A stretch of 64,000 nucleotides of DNA, taken from contig NC_059289.1 in NCBI RefSeq assembly GCF_017591435.1, positions 17,829,273-17,893,272 of the forward strand, read 5' to 3'. Source of the stretch: Portunus trituberculatus (lineage: Eukaryota > Arthropoda > Malacostraca > Decapoda > Portunidae). Shown one piece after another: positions 23,641 through 36,401 of the stretch. Position numbers and translations under genes: made by a program. Below the pieces are notes generated by a model. It ran no database searches and had not been told where the DNA came from. It saw only the letters and a program-made list of their open reading frames with translations. Numbering within the stretch: position 1 is the stretch's first letter; each line of letters opens with the position of its first letter.

Positions 23641-24170
23641 ACGGGTGTGCTTTGGGAATGTTTTGGTGTGTTTTGAATGTGTTCTGTGGTGTTTTTGGTG
23701 TGCTCAGAGTGTGCTTTGAGAGGTTTTGTTGTGTTTGGGGTGTTTTGAGTGTGTTCTATAGTGTTTTGGTGTGCTTTGGGAGGTTTTGGTGTGTTTTGGG
23801 GTGTTTTGAGGTCTTCTAGGGTGTTTTTGGTGTGCTTGTTTTGGTGTGTTTTGTGGTATTTTGGTGTGTTTTGGGATGTTTTGGGGTCTTCTGGGGTGTT
23901 TCTGGTGTGCTTAGAGTGTGCTTTGAGGTGCTTTGGTGTGTTTTAACATGCAGATGAGAGACACATCTAAATATCGTCCAAACACATTCAAACACCATCA
24001 AACACATCCTAAACACACCCAAATCCCCAAAAACACTAAACACCCAAAACACACACCCAAATATCCCCAAACCACTCAAACACCACAAAAACACACCCAA
24101 ACCCCACAAAAACACACTCTTTCACCCCAAACACCCCAGAAACGCCCCCAAAACACACCCAAACCCCTCC
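23640..24170. repeat. TG-rich/CA-rich minisatellite in inverted orientation
   Basis: From 23,640 to 23,945 the plus strand repeats 'ggtgtgttttggggtgtttt'-like units of about 16-24 bases. From 23,975 to 24,170 the plus strand carries the complement type, 'aaacacacccaaa.acccc'. The switch happens over about 30 bases around 'catgcagatgagagacacat', which recurs at 28,705 and 29,659. The two arms are complementary enough to fold back. Confidence 0.85.
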
Positions 24171-24172
24171 AG

Positions 24173-25240
24173 TTTTTAAGAGATGTTTAACGATCTATTG
24201 ACAGAGTAACATGATATCTATCAAATCATGAGCAAAAACACTCTTAAGAACAAACTTCCTCATAACTGTGGAGTTTGAAAAACAGTGGTCGCCTAAGTTG
24301 TATTTCTAAAAGACACTTGTTTCAACACTACTATTTCAATCACCCGCAAAAACCAACCCCCAAAAATGTGTGTGCCCTGCGCTTTACAAATCAGAAGCTC
24401 ACGGGTTTTTAAGGGAGGTTTGATGGTTTTATTGACAGATTACATTGATATCTACCTTATCAAAAGCCACATGTGGCCATTGATGTATGATATCTACTTT
24501 ATCAAGAGCACAAAAACTCATATGAAAAAGGCTTGTCATATCTATGGGTTTTGAAAATTGTGGCAACATACCCTATATTTTAAAAAGACTCTAATTCCAA
24601 TCTCACAGGTTGTGAAGGGTAGTTTAATGGTTCTATTGACATATTAGTATGATATCTTCTCTATCAATAGCACAAAAACTCTTACGAAAAAGGCTTGTCA
24701 TATCTGTGGGCTTTGAAAATTGTGGCAACATACCCTGTATTTTAAAAAGACTAATTTCAGTCACACGGGTTTTAGAGGGTAGTCTCACCTCTGTGGACTT
24801 TAAAATATAGAGGCCACATAACCTATATTTCAAAAGACTATTGTTTCAGTTACACAGGTTTTTAAGGGTAGTTTAATTGTTCTATTAACTTATTAATATG
24901 ATTTCTACTTTACGTATAGCAAAAACACTCATACGAACCAAGCTCCGCAAATCTGTGGACTTTGAAGATTGTGGCAACCTAACCTATATCTTAAAAACAC
25001 TCTTGTATCAGTCACATGGGTTTTTAAGGGAGGTTTGATGGCTGTATTGACAGATTACATTGATATCTACCTTATCAAAAGCAAACACACTCTTACAAAC
25101 AAAGTGCCTCAAAACTGTGGACTTTGAAAAACAGTGGCCATTTAATTTGCATTTCCATAAGATTCTTGTTTCAGTGACACAGTTTTTAAGGGTAGTTTTA
25201 TGGTGCCATTCAAAGATTAACATGAAAAATCACTGACAAG
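24173..25240. repeat. Satellite of about 165-bp monomers
   Basis: Tandem monomers start at 'gtttttaagggaggttt' or close variants at 24,173, 24,404, 24,609, 24,770, 24,858, 25,020 and 25,182. Each contains 'attgaca(g/t)att', 'atgatatct', 'gcaaaaacactc', 'tgtggactttgaaaa' and 'tttcagtcacacgg'. Lengths are roughly 231, 205, 161, 88, 162, 162 and a partial. The 88-bp copy has an internal deletion and the 205-bp copy an internal duplication. An isolated further monomer is at 29,868-30,090. Confidence 0.88.
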
Positions 25241-25258
25241 ATATTGAGTAGAAACGAA

Positions 25259-25371
<113 letters not shown>

Positions 25372-25384
25372 TCTTGGGTGTTAA

Positions 25385-25671
25385 GTTAGCTTAAAATACA
25401 TTAGCATCATAATACACACTGAAACACACAAACAAACACACCCAAAACTGCACCAAAACACTTGTAATATCCAAAACCACATTCAAATGCATCAAAAACA
25501 CATGGAACACACTCAAAACACACTCAAACACACCTCAATATACCCAAACATACCAAAACACATGAAACACACTCAAAACACACCCAAACACACCTCAATA
25601 TACCCAAACATACCAAAACACATGAAACACACTCAAAACACACCCAAACACACTTAAACACACAGCTACAT
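25385..25671. repeat. (A/C)-rich minisatellite, left of LINE
   Basis: Repeats of 'aaaacacac(c/t)caaacacac' and a longer exact unit of about 60 bases containing 'cctcaatatacccaaacata' (copies from about 25,530 and 25,590). It resumes at 27,389 beyond the inserted LINE. Confidence 0.85.
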
Positions 25672-27388
25672 GCCAGAGTACTTAGAGAGGGTGTAGACAG
25701 TATTTCTGAAGCACTTAAGTTAATCTTTGAAAGGTCACTTAGGTTTGCTGAGATACCTCAGGACTGGAAGTTAGCTAATGTTACACCAATATTTAAAAAA
25801 GGTAGGAAGGATGATGCGAATAATTATAGACCAATCAGTTTAACTAGTATAGTATGTAAGATACTAGAGAAAATCATTAAGGGTAGTATTTGGGAGCATT
25901 TAAATGAGAATAGATTAATTAGAAATACCCAACATGGCTTTAGATCAGGGAGGTCCTGTCTTACAAATTTGTTCGATATATTAGAATATATTACCAAGGA
26001 GTTAGATGATGGAAATAGCATAGATGTTATATATCTAGATTTTAGCAAGGCGTTTGATAAGGTACCGCATACGAGGCTAGTGTACAAATTGAGACTACAT
26101 GGGATAGGGGGTAGGTTAGTTGATTGGATTAGTGAATGGCTTTCTGATAGGAAACAGAGAGTAGTATTAAATAGGGCAATGTCTGAGTGGAAGGAAGTGG
26201 TTAGTGGGGTACCCTAAGGATCAGTGCTAAGACCTCTTCTTTCCTTGGTGTACATTAACGATTTAGATATAGGAATTAGTAGCAAAGTATCAAAGTTTGC
26301 CGATGATACTAAAATAGCATGTGCAGTACAGGGTGAAAAGGACAATTACAGAATACAACGAGACCTGGACAGGCTGATAGCATGGGCAGACAGGTGGCAG
26401 ATGGAGTTTAATTCTAAAGAGTGTCAGGTTATGCATTTAGGTAAAGACAACACAAACTTTAGCTATGAGATGGAGGGATGTTGGCTAGAGGCAGTAGAGG
26501 AGGGAAAGGATTTAGGAGTAGTGATAGACAGGACTATGAAATTTTCAAAGCAATGTTCAGAAGCAAGAAATAGGGCAAATAGGTTCCTGTGTTTTATAAA
26601 TAGAAATGTTAGTTATAAACGTAAGGAAGTGGTGTGTAGCTTATATAATTCCTATGTTAGGCCCCATTTAGAGTATTGCATACAGGCCTGGTCACCCCAT
26701 TATAGCCAGGACATCAACATGTTAGAAGCAGTTCAGAGAAGAGCAACTAGGATGATACCTACATTAAAGCGCCTGGAGTACAGAGATAGATTAAAGGAAT
26801 TAAACATGTTTTCATTTGAGAGGAGATATATAAGAGGGGATATGATTGAGTTATTTAAAATGTTCTCAGATACAAACTACATATATGTGATATCTTTCTT
26901 TACCTTAGAAGAGGGAAGTAGGACTAGAAATCATGGCAAGGAGATTAGTAAGCAAGGCTGCAGGTTAGATATAAGAAAATATTTCTTTAGTCATAGGGTG
27001 GTAGACTTCTGGAATGCATTGCCAGAGAGGGTTGTAAATAGCACTAGTTTGACAATGTTTAAAAATAGATTAGATAAGCACTTAAATTTATTAGATTTAT
27101 AATTATGTATAGCACTGCATGAGAGTTTTAATAAGAAATTTATTATAGTTAAACAAGACATGATCCCCATGTATGGGGATCACAGATTGTAGAGGAATTC
27201 GCTACAGGACTTAGCCCTGTTGATGGGCCAAATATTTAGAATTAGTATATAATGTATTGTGTAGTACTTGTAAGTGTATCTTTAAGTACTGATGACGAGG
27301 TCGCTGTGCGACTGATACAGGATAACCTAGATGGGCCCTGGTGGCCCTTTGTTATCCTATTATTTATGTTATGTTATGTTATGTTAAT
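25672..27388 (+). mobile_element. CR1-like LINE, near-intact RT with pentamer tail
   Basis: One continuous RT frame from about 25,675 to a stop at 27,100-27,102, broken by a single TAA at 26,215-26,217 where the conserved VPQGS Gln is expected. Motifs: LANVTPIFKKGRKDD, NNYRPISLTSIVCKILEK, GFRSGRSCLTNL, VIYLDFSKAFDKVPH, VVSGVP then GSVLRPLLSLVYINDL, SKFADDTKIA (catalytic box FADD), KECQVMHLGK, EEGKDLGVVID, YVRPHLEYCIQAWSP and RRYIRGDMIELFK. The 3' UTR ends in a (TTATG)n-type tail at about 27,360-27,388. It sits inside the minisatellite. One point mutation separates this RT frame from open; the 5' half (ORF1, endonuclease) is missing. Confidence 0.92.
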
Positions 27389-27690
27389 ATACCCAAACAT
27401 ACCAAAACACATGAAACACACTCAAAACACACCCAAACAAACCTCAATATACCAAAAATTACCAAAACACATCTAAACCACTCAAAACACACTCAAACAC
27501 ACCCAAACACACCTCAATATACTCAAACATACCAAAATACATCTAAACACACTCAGAACACATCCAAAACACCTCAAAACACACCCCAAATGCTCCCAAG
27601 AACCCCAAAACACACCAAACACACTCAAAACACCTCAAAACACACCCAAACAGACCCAAAACACACCCAAACACATCCAAACACACTCAC
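27389..27690. repeat. (A/C)-rich minisatellite, right of LINE
   Basis: Continuation of the array left of the LINE, starting with 'aatatacccaaacatacc', which is also a segment of the left array. The left and right arrays share the long unit, so the target-site duplication cannot be separated from pre-existing repeats. Confidence 0.85.
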
Positions 27691-27831
27691 TCGCACCTCT
27701 TCCTTTTGTGTGAGTCTGTAATACACTTTGTCCTTGATCTAGGAGAAGGTGGTGATGGCGGTGGACAAAACAGGTGTGGTGGTTTTCAAGGCCGTTTTAA
27801 TCTCCGTCCTTGACTTCAAATAAATTGGCGT

Positions 27832-29578
27832 GTCGTTTTCTGCGGACCTGCAAATGTTTGGTTAGGTTAGATTAGGTTAGGGAAAAATAGATAAATAAAT
27901 AAATAAAATTACAAGGTTAGGTTAGATTAAGAGAAGAATATGACATTTAAACAACATGATTGCATAGTAAAAAACTGAGGAAGGGAAGATGTCTGAGAGA
28001 TGTTAAAAAATATAGTTTCCCGCAAAGATGTGTTGAGACGTGGAACAGTTTGGGTGAAGAAGTGTCACCAACGAGTGTGCAGAGTTTCAAAGAAAAATTG
28101 CATAAGTGTACACCTTTTAACTTTCAAATTAGAAAACCTGAACTTCAAATTAAAAAAGTTGACTTTCAAATAAAAAAATTAAAAAATCAATTTCATCTAT
28201 TTCCACCATCACTGGTTTCCAAAACCACCCATTTTCACCATCACCCATTTCCACTTTCACCCATTTTTGCTGATCCATTTCCACTACCACCACCCATTTC
28301 CAGTACCACTACTCTTTTCCATTCACCCATTTTCACTGATCCAACTCCATCAACTATTTCCACCATCACCCATTTCCTCCACTACCCATTTTCACCATCA
28401 CCCATTTCCTCCACTTCCTATTTCCACCATCACCCATTTCTACTCAACCATTACCACAACCACCACTACCACCACTAACACCACCACCACCACCACCACC
28501 ACCACCACCGCAACCACCACCACCACCACCACCGCAACCACCACAACGACCACCACCACCACCACCACCACAACCATCACCACCACCACAACCACCTCTA
28601 TCACTACAACCATCACCACCACCACAACCACCACTACCACCACAACCATTGTTGAAAAGTAAGAAAAAAAAATGAAGTCACACCACCTGCTGGTGTTTGA
28701 ACATGCAGATGAGACACACATCCAAACATCGTTTTCTGCGGACCTGCAAGTGTTTGGTTAGGTTAGATTAAGTTAGGGAAAAATAAATAAATAAATAAAT
28801 AAAATTACAAGGTTAGGTTAGACTGAGAGAAGAATATGACATTCAAACAACACGATTGCATAGTAAAAAGCTGAGGAAGGGAAGATGTCTGAGAGATGTT
28901 AAAAAATATAGTTTCCCGCAAAGATGTGTTGAGACGTGGAACAGTTTGGGTGAAGAAGTGGTGTCACCAACGAGTGTGCAGAGTTTCAAAGAAAAATTGG
29001 ATAAGTGTACACCTTTTAACTTTCAAATTAGAAAACCTGAACTTCAAATAAAAAAAGTTACTTTCAAATTTAAAAAAAACTGACTTTCAAATTAAAAAAC
29101 CTAAACTTCAAATTAAAAAAGTTGACTTTCAAATAAAAAAAAAAATAAATAATTTCGTCTTTCCACCATCACTGGTTTCCAACACCACCCATTTTCACCA
29201 TCACCCATTTCCGCTGATCCATTTTCACTACCACCACCCATTTCCACTACCACTACTCTTTTCCATTCACCCATTTTCACTGATCCAACTCCACCATCAA
29301 CTATTTCCACCATCACCCATTTCCTCCACTACCCATTTCCACCATCACCCATTTCTATTCAACCATTACCACAACCACCACTACTTCCACAACCACCACT
29401 ACCACCACACCACCACAGCCACCACTATCACCACTACCACCACCACCACCACCACCACCACCACCACCACCACCACCACCATCACCACCACCACTACCAC
29501 CACAACCACCACTATCACCACAACCATCACAACCACCACTATCACCACAACCATCACCACCACCACAACCATTGTTGT

Positions 29579-29630
<52 letters not shown>

Positions 29631-29690
29631 AAGTCACACCACCTGTTAGTGTTTGAACATGCAGATGAGACACACATACAAACACATCCT
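27832..29690 (+). repeat. Tandem duplication of an ~897-bp composite unit
   Basis: Copy 1 begins near 27,832 and copy 2 near 28,729, both at 'cgttttctgcggacctgcaa'. Each unit contains in order 'ggttaggttaga', a LINE tail translating to KKLRKGRCLRDVKKYSFPQR and CVETWNSLGEEV, 'cttcaaattaaaaa' repeats, 'ccaccatcacccatttc' repeats, a (CCA)n array, an A-run, and 'gtttgaacatgcagatgaga'. Copy 2 keeps GTGTC where copy 1 has GTC in the EEV(V)S part. The A-run is 9 bases in copy 1 but about 45 in copy 2. Confidence 0.9.
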
Positions 29691-30095
29691 AAACACACCC
29701 AAAGCACACTCAAAACACCCTAAAAAACATCCCTAAACACACACCCAAATATCCCCAAATACCCAAAACACTCAAACATCCCAAAAACACATACAAACCC
29801 AACAAAAACACACTCTTTCACCCCAAACACCCCAAAAAAAACCCAAAACACTCTCAAACCCCTACAGTTTTGAAGTGATGTTTGATGATCTATTGACAGA
29901 TTAACATGATATCTATCAAATCAAAAGCAGAAACACTCTTCAGAACAAACTTCCTCATAACTGTGGACTTTGAAAATCAGTGGTGCCTAAGTTGTATTTC
30001 TAAAAGACTCCTGTTTCAGTAACACGGTTAACGAAAGACAACACTAATATTTCAATCATCCCAAAAAAACATGCCTGCCCTGCGCTTTACAAATC
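29690..30095. repeat. Minisatellite and isolated satellite monomer
   Basis: Positions 29,690-29,865 resemble 23,990-24,165 ('cacatcctaaacacaccc', 'acactctttcaccccaaaca'). Positions 29,868-30,090 match the first monomer of the 24-25 kb satellite, down to 'ccctgcgctttacaaatcag'. This whole segment is thus a diverged copy of 23.95-24.40 kb. Confidence 0.85.
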
Positions 30096-30174
30096 AGAAT
30101 TAGAATGTAGACCAATAAAACACCCCTACACCACAAAATGCACTCAAACCATTTTAAAATGCTCAAAATCCCAA

Positions 30175-30575
30175 CATCCTGGAGGCCTTGTACCAAATGT
30201 GGGCATACAACTTAACCACATCCAAGAAGGCGGTTGTGCTATGTGAAGAGGAAAGAAGCAACGGCTTATAAAATAAAGACTTGCATGCACAACTCCTTCT
30301 CACACAATGGTGCTCACCTCTTCAACGCTGTGCCGGACACCATCAGGAACCTGACGGGTCACACCGGACCTCTTCACGAAAAGGTTACACAGATGGTTGT
30401 CTACAATACCACACGAGCCCCCAATACCAGGACACTCCAGCTCAACCGGCAACTCACTCATCACATAGAGGGTTGACGGCAAGGCTGAACTGCCTGGCCA
30501 CAGCGGAGGCCCACCTCAGCTGCGTCCATCATACCATGAAATTATACAACACTAACAAAAGTAAGTGAGTACATT
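30175..30575 (+). mobile_element. LINE C-terminal fragment
   Basis: The frame from 30,234 reads TAYKIKTCMHNSFSHNGAHL, FNAVPDTIRNLTGHTGPL and later LNRQLTHHIEG. The pattern 'rLFNalPd.iRnltg' followed by a short tail is typical of the extreme C-terminus of LINE ORF2. It is frameshifted against the expected FKxxLDxWL region and embedded in (A/C)-rich minisatellite. Confidence 0.6.
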
Positions 30576-30584
30576 AACCCAAAA

Positions 30585-31110
30585 CACACTCAAAACACTA
30601 TGCAACACTTCAAAATATTAACAAATAAACCCATAATTCAACTAGAAACACCTAACATAAACCAATATCATCCCCACACACTATCAAAACACTCCACACA
30701 CATGCACAGACCACTTAAAACACCCAGCACACACCAAAATCATTCCCACACTCCCAAGACACTCCACACACACGTACAGACCACTTCAACCACCCAGCAC
30801 ACACCCAAATCATTCCCACACACTACCAAGTCACTCCACACATACGTATAGGCCACTTAAAACACTCACCACACACCAAAATCATCCCCACACACTCCAC
30901 ACACACGCACAGACCACTTCAAACCCTTAAAACCATACAAAACCTCAAAATTCCCCTAACCGCACTCAGAACACGCCCATACATTCAAATACCCCTCTAC
31001 ACCACATTCAAGATATGTAAAATATACCTAAAAACATCTAACACACACTGTAAACACCCTGCAACACTACTAAACATACTCAAAATACTTCAGGTATAAC
31101 CCAAAAACAC
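30585..31110. repeat. (A/C)-rich minisatellite with ~73-bp units
   Basis: Between about 30,695 and 30,925, units of about 60-75 bases repeat 'cagaccactt(a/c)aaacacccagcacacacc' and 'atcattcccacac', in about four copies. Outside this the array decays into irregular 'aaaacac' repeats. Confidence 0.75.
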
Positions 31111-31154
31111 AAAAATGCGTTATAAAGAACGGTAAGATTAAAAAGGGGACTCAC

Positions 31155-31500
31155 CTAAATATTGTGGCTTGGCTCCTCCTCTTCTTCCATTTCCATTCTT
31201 CCTTTTCTTCTTCATTCTCCTTCTTTCTTTTTTCTACTGCTTCCATCTACACGCCTGAGCCTAGAAACACATCAAAACACTTAGAAAACACGAGATATTA
31301 GGCAAAATATTGAGCAGGTGTAGGGAGAGTAGCTATTGTGGCTTGCCTGCTCCTCCACTTATTCCTCCCTTTATCCTTCTTTCCTCCTCATCCTCCTTTA
31401 TTTATCTTTTCTTCTTCCTTCTGCTACTAATATCTACACACCTGAGCCAAGAAACACATGCAAACACGTAGAAATCACTAGATATTAGGCAAAATATCGA
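31155..31500. repeat. Tandem duplication of ~175-bp pyrimidine-rich unit
   Basis: Two units (about 31,160-31,330 and 31,335-31,505) share 'ttgtggcttg.ctcctcc', 'tcttcttcc', 'atctacac.cctgagcc', 'agaaacacatc' and 'gatattaggcaaaatat'. Neither contains a recognisable gene. Confidence 0.75.
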
Positions 31501-31509
31501 CGAAATGGG

Positions 31510-33240
31510 CGGCAGGAAGGGAGGGACGCCAGCCTGGGCCATGATGAGTCACCACCTTGGCTGTGACGTCATCAAGAGCGCGGGAATAGTAGCCAATCGG
31601 CTAAATTACGTAAATAATTTTAAAATTGACTTAAAGAAAAAACGAAGCCAAGGCCGAATGCTTACTTTTTTATGACTTATTAGATACTTTAATTAATATC
31701 CAAAACATCAAAACATCTCCTACTTAACTAGTTTTAAGCAACTGTCTAAACTAAGTATATAAAGAGTATATAAACATTTCCACTTATAACGCTGCTAAAA
31801 CATCCAGCCATTTCGACTTTATATTTCTTTCGAAAAATATTAGACAATATAGACTCTCTTCTCAGGCATCCAACACTGACCTAGAACCAGAAGTGAACGA
31901 GTGAAAGAGCATTAATGTAAAACAAAACCATTAAACTCTAAACTCATTAAAAACTCTTGTAAAGTCCAGATATTTTCACTTGGCGAGTATTTTAACACAT
32001 TCTACAGAGTCTCAGCTTTCTGTTAAGGCATTCTACAACGAGTTTGACCGTCAAACAGAAACGTAAACAAATAAAATTGAAAAAATAAAACTTACGTTAA
32101 ACGGGACAAAACACCATTTTAAAGTCCACATATTTCACTCAATGGAATTATTTCACGCCTAAAAAAGCACAGGCAATTTCTTTATACTATAAAGGCCCAG
32201 TTACAGCTCGAAATAAAAGAGTTGAAATTGAAAGATGGAAAATTTGGACGGTTATGGCACCTCATATTTAAGCAATAAAACACCACTAAACGACACACAT
32301 TTACCGAACACAGACGCGGAACACACTTCAAACACAACGAAATATTTATAGAAACCATAAAAACACACCATGAAAGCGTAATATTATTTTTAGAGAATAT
32401 ATCAAAAAAAGTATTGGAACCCGCAGGTTGCCACGGGGAGGACAGGGGAGGTGCTCGGGAGCAGGGCGGGGTGGGTCGTGGGCCGGGCGGTTGGCAACAT
32501 ATGGGAACACTGCAGCGCGGGCTCCATAATCCTTATGTTGCATTTATTATCTCACCACAACAAAATTAAGCCCCATCGGTAAAACTTGACCAGGCGACAT
32601 GCAATGCTAGAGTAGTGGCTGCATTCTGACACACGTTTGGCTTACGGTGAGTCAAAGAAGCAAATAATAGCTGGTAATACTGACAATTGCTCGTTATTCC
32701 CATCACCTTTTCAACATTTGAACACTGTTTTCACTCTCATATGCAAAGAAAACCTACAAATAAGAGAGTGGCCTTAGAAATACCTGAAATAAATGATGGT
32801 GAGGCGTTGCGGTGAAGATTTGCATTGCTCTCTTGTCTCGCCGCTGGTGCTGTCGGGAATGTCATCACTTCACTTTGTGTGTTTGAGTGTATATGGGCAT
32901 GTTGTGGATGTGTTGCGGGGTATTTGAGTGTGTTTATGGGGTGTATAAGCAACACCAAATACCACACGGCCATCACCACTAAGTTTGTTGACACGCACTC
33001 GGCCCACCACACTTCTTTCCCTCCTTACACACTAATCCCTTACCAACACCACTGCCACACCTTACACACCTGTTCCTTGGTGCATTAATAACCTCCACCA
33101 CCTCTGTCACGGCACTGTCACCTCTATACAGGCTGAAAATATAACGGCACTCCAGTGAGGCCAACCGTGTGTCTTGGCGGGAGGTACCGACGCCATCATC
33201 AGCTGTGGCTCTGTAAAGGCATTGACTATCTTCTCCTTGC
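31510..33240. other. No recognisable gene; one promoter-like patch
   Basis: AT-rich except for a patch at 31,560-31,600 with 'tgacgtcat' (CRE-like) and 'ccaatcgg' (CCAAT), and a GC-rich stretch at 32,420-32,480. I could not join any exons to these. Both strands around 33,000-33,290 have open frames of about 90-100 codons without recognisable domains. Confidence 0.4.
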
Positions 33241-33246
33241 CCGCTA

Positions 33247-33600
33247 TAAATTCCAATACTATATCTTTGTATATGTTCAATTCTCACTATTTGAAGGTTA
33301 TCAGGGAATTATGTGTGGGTTATTAAATGTTATTATGGTTTTAGTTTATTTGAGGATACAAGTATGTAGCCCTGGTGAGCTTCAAAATGTCGACATTACT
33401 AAACTCAGCATTCACAACACAATAAATTGCAATACTATGTCTTTGCTTGTGTTAAATTTTCAGTATTTTAAAGTTATCTGGGAATTATGTGTAGAACATT
33501 CAATATTTTTATGGTTTTAGCCTGTTTGAAGATACAAGTAGCTGTGGTGAGGGGCTTCAAAATGTCGACATTACCAAACTCAACATTCACCACACATAAT
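33247..33600. repeat. Tandem duplication of ~178-bp unit
   Basis: Units from about 33,250 and 33,430 share 'caatactat.tctttg', 'gggaattatgtgt', 'ttatggttttag' and 'cttcaaaatgtcgacatta'. They diverge by substitutions and short indels. Confidence 0.85.
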
Positions 33601-33774
33601 ATATAAACCTAATAAAAAAATACAGAAATAAAAAAAAAAAAAGAATCCGAAACAACAAAAATAACACAATCATTTAAAAGAATGATAAACAGTGTGAGAT
33701 GAGACAAAATATCGACATTACCACCACCACCACCACCATTACAAATCACGACATTCAAAACCAATAAAAAGTAA

Positions 33775-34431
<657 letters not shown>

Positions 34432-34616
34432 TCATACTGTCCATTCGTTATGATACATTATAATATGCATTAATTATGATAAACACATTGTTTTGCTTGT
34501 ACGTGCTAACAGGCTGTGACTCAGTGAGCTAACCTTCCAAAAGAGGCAAGAAGAAAGTAGGCAAGATAGCACTGGAGTTTGTAAATAGACTTCCCCATTA
34601 TCCAATTTTGGATTTA

Positions 34617-35196
34617 AGGGGCTATCACACTGGCCTATGATACGCGGAACGTGGGCCATGGTTCTTGGTACGAAACCAGGAACACTATCACACACAAGCT
34701 GCCCGTGTTCTTGTTATGCTAGGCAAACGGCCCACTAACCAAGACAAAGCCTAATCAAAATAAACCAGAACAAAACCATGCCGCTTATACCTCAGCCTGT
34801 GCTTTGTCCAGGAACTGCATTTGCACTTCCTCTTGTTAAAGAAAAGTAAGTAAAACAAACTAGAGAAAAGCTGAGACGTGCGCGATGGCAACTTTAGAGT
34901 CGGAGATGGTTGCCATGAGCCCAACCTATCGACATGCTATATATATACTTTACCTTTCTAAATTGACGAAATATTATTTAATATTCCAATATGAAAAATT
35001 TAGTCACATTCTTTTTAGTTCAAATGAAAGGTTTTTATTACATATATCATGTTTACTTTTCCATTGGGATAGCATACAGAGAACTGGGATGGATATGAAG
35101 CCATCCCAACTTGGTTTCGCTAATCCCGGGCAAGTTCCAGCTATCTAGAGCGGATGTTCATGGTTCCACGTATCATAGGCCAGTGTGATAGGGCCT
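34617..35196. mobile_element. Harbinger-type MITE, 580 bp
   Basis: Long terminal inverted repeats of about 35 bases: left AGGGGCTATCACACTGGCCT, continuing with 'atgatacgcggaacgtgg'; right 'ccacgtatcataggccagtg' running to 'tgatagggcct'. Both flanks carry TTA (34,614-34,616 and 35,197-35,199). No coding capacity is recognised; the interior is AT-rich. Confidence 0.88.
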
Positions 35197-35199
35197 TTA

Positions 35200-36398
35200 G
35201 TGACCATGTTAATAGATGATTTAGTTTCAGAAGGAAGATAATTCTTCCATATTCTCTACGGTAAACCGGGATTTTCCTCATTAAATGGGTTGAGAGATCA
35301 TTTGTTTGATTCAAGTGAAAGGGATCTTAATTTGTTCCTTACCCCCAATGAAGGACGTCTTTAGATCACATCTTCAGTTTGTGTCAAATCAATCTCGACA
35401 TACAAGCATTACAAACAAATCCATCTCTTCTCAGTCCATTTAATTATGGTAAGGATTTGAATGAAGTTGAATGAAGGCATTCTGTTACCATCAATGATGA
35501 CAAAAACTGCAAAGCCAACTTCTGCAAAACTTGCTTATAGAAAGTGCATAAAGGTTCCAAAATGTAAAAAGAATTGTCCCTGCTCTAAAGAATCAGAACC
35601 ATGTGTCACTGTATGTTCCCTGTAGTGGAGACCCAGACAACTCTGGCAGAATGAGGCAAAATAGTACTAATACTGATGGTGACCAATGACTATACAGGTA
35701 GATTAGAGAAGACATGCATGTATGACTCTGTAAAACATTATGCATGCGCATGTATCTAGCAATATAGTTTTATGTATTTTTGCCTCACATAGCTTTATAC
35801 TTATAGACCATGTATGTAAAATATTCATTGTAATATCAGAAAGGTTATTTAGAGGGTTATGAATAACTGGATTGTGAAAATCATTTGTTTTGTAAAATCT
35901 TGAAAATTACTAGTTTTTTTTATGTGTCCTAAGAAAGAAGTACTGGTACAATCTGAAAAAATCTCCTCCTCCCAAAATTGTCTGTATATTGTTAAGAGCA
36001 AATTACAATTGAAATAAAAAATATCTGTGCTGATAGATTGGTAACAAATTCAAATTATCTGAATTTTAAGCAAAAATTAATAAATTGTTTTAATGAACTT
36101 TTTACTTTCTCAACTCAACTAATTGGCATAAATCATATATCATATTAAAGATTAAAGTGGAATATATATGCAATCCATTCATGGATCAATTGTCAAACTT
36201 CGGTGAATAAGTTTCATTACTCTACCCCATGTGGTTTGTTTTGAAATGCACATGCAACTTACAGAAAGAAAGGTGTTTTTAGAGTTTACACAATCTGGAG
36301 AGAGTCTGACATCACTTTTCAGGTGTCAAACAACTTAAGGTCAAACACAAAATGGCAAGGGTGTCATTTTGCATAATATTGAAGCTCGGGACCTTGAC
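35200..36398. other. No recognisable feature
   Basis: AT-rich sequence with only short open frames. No domain, splice-consistent exon chain or transposon end was detected. Confidence 0.45.
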
Positions 36399-36401
36399 TA
36401 A

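Noticed and set aside
28267..29713. Thr-rich and Val-rich frames of 90-130 codons
   Set aside because: Translations of (CCA)n in duplicated units.
31560..31600. CRE and CCAAT motifs as a promoter
   Set aside because: No exon could be attached on either strand, so it is mentioned only as a promoter-like patch.
32737..33287. Overlapping open frames near 33 kb as a small gene
   Set aside because: Frames on both strands are of similar length and neither has a domain or supported splice sites.
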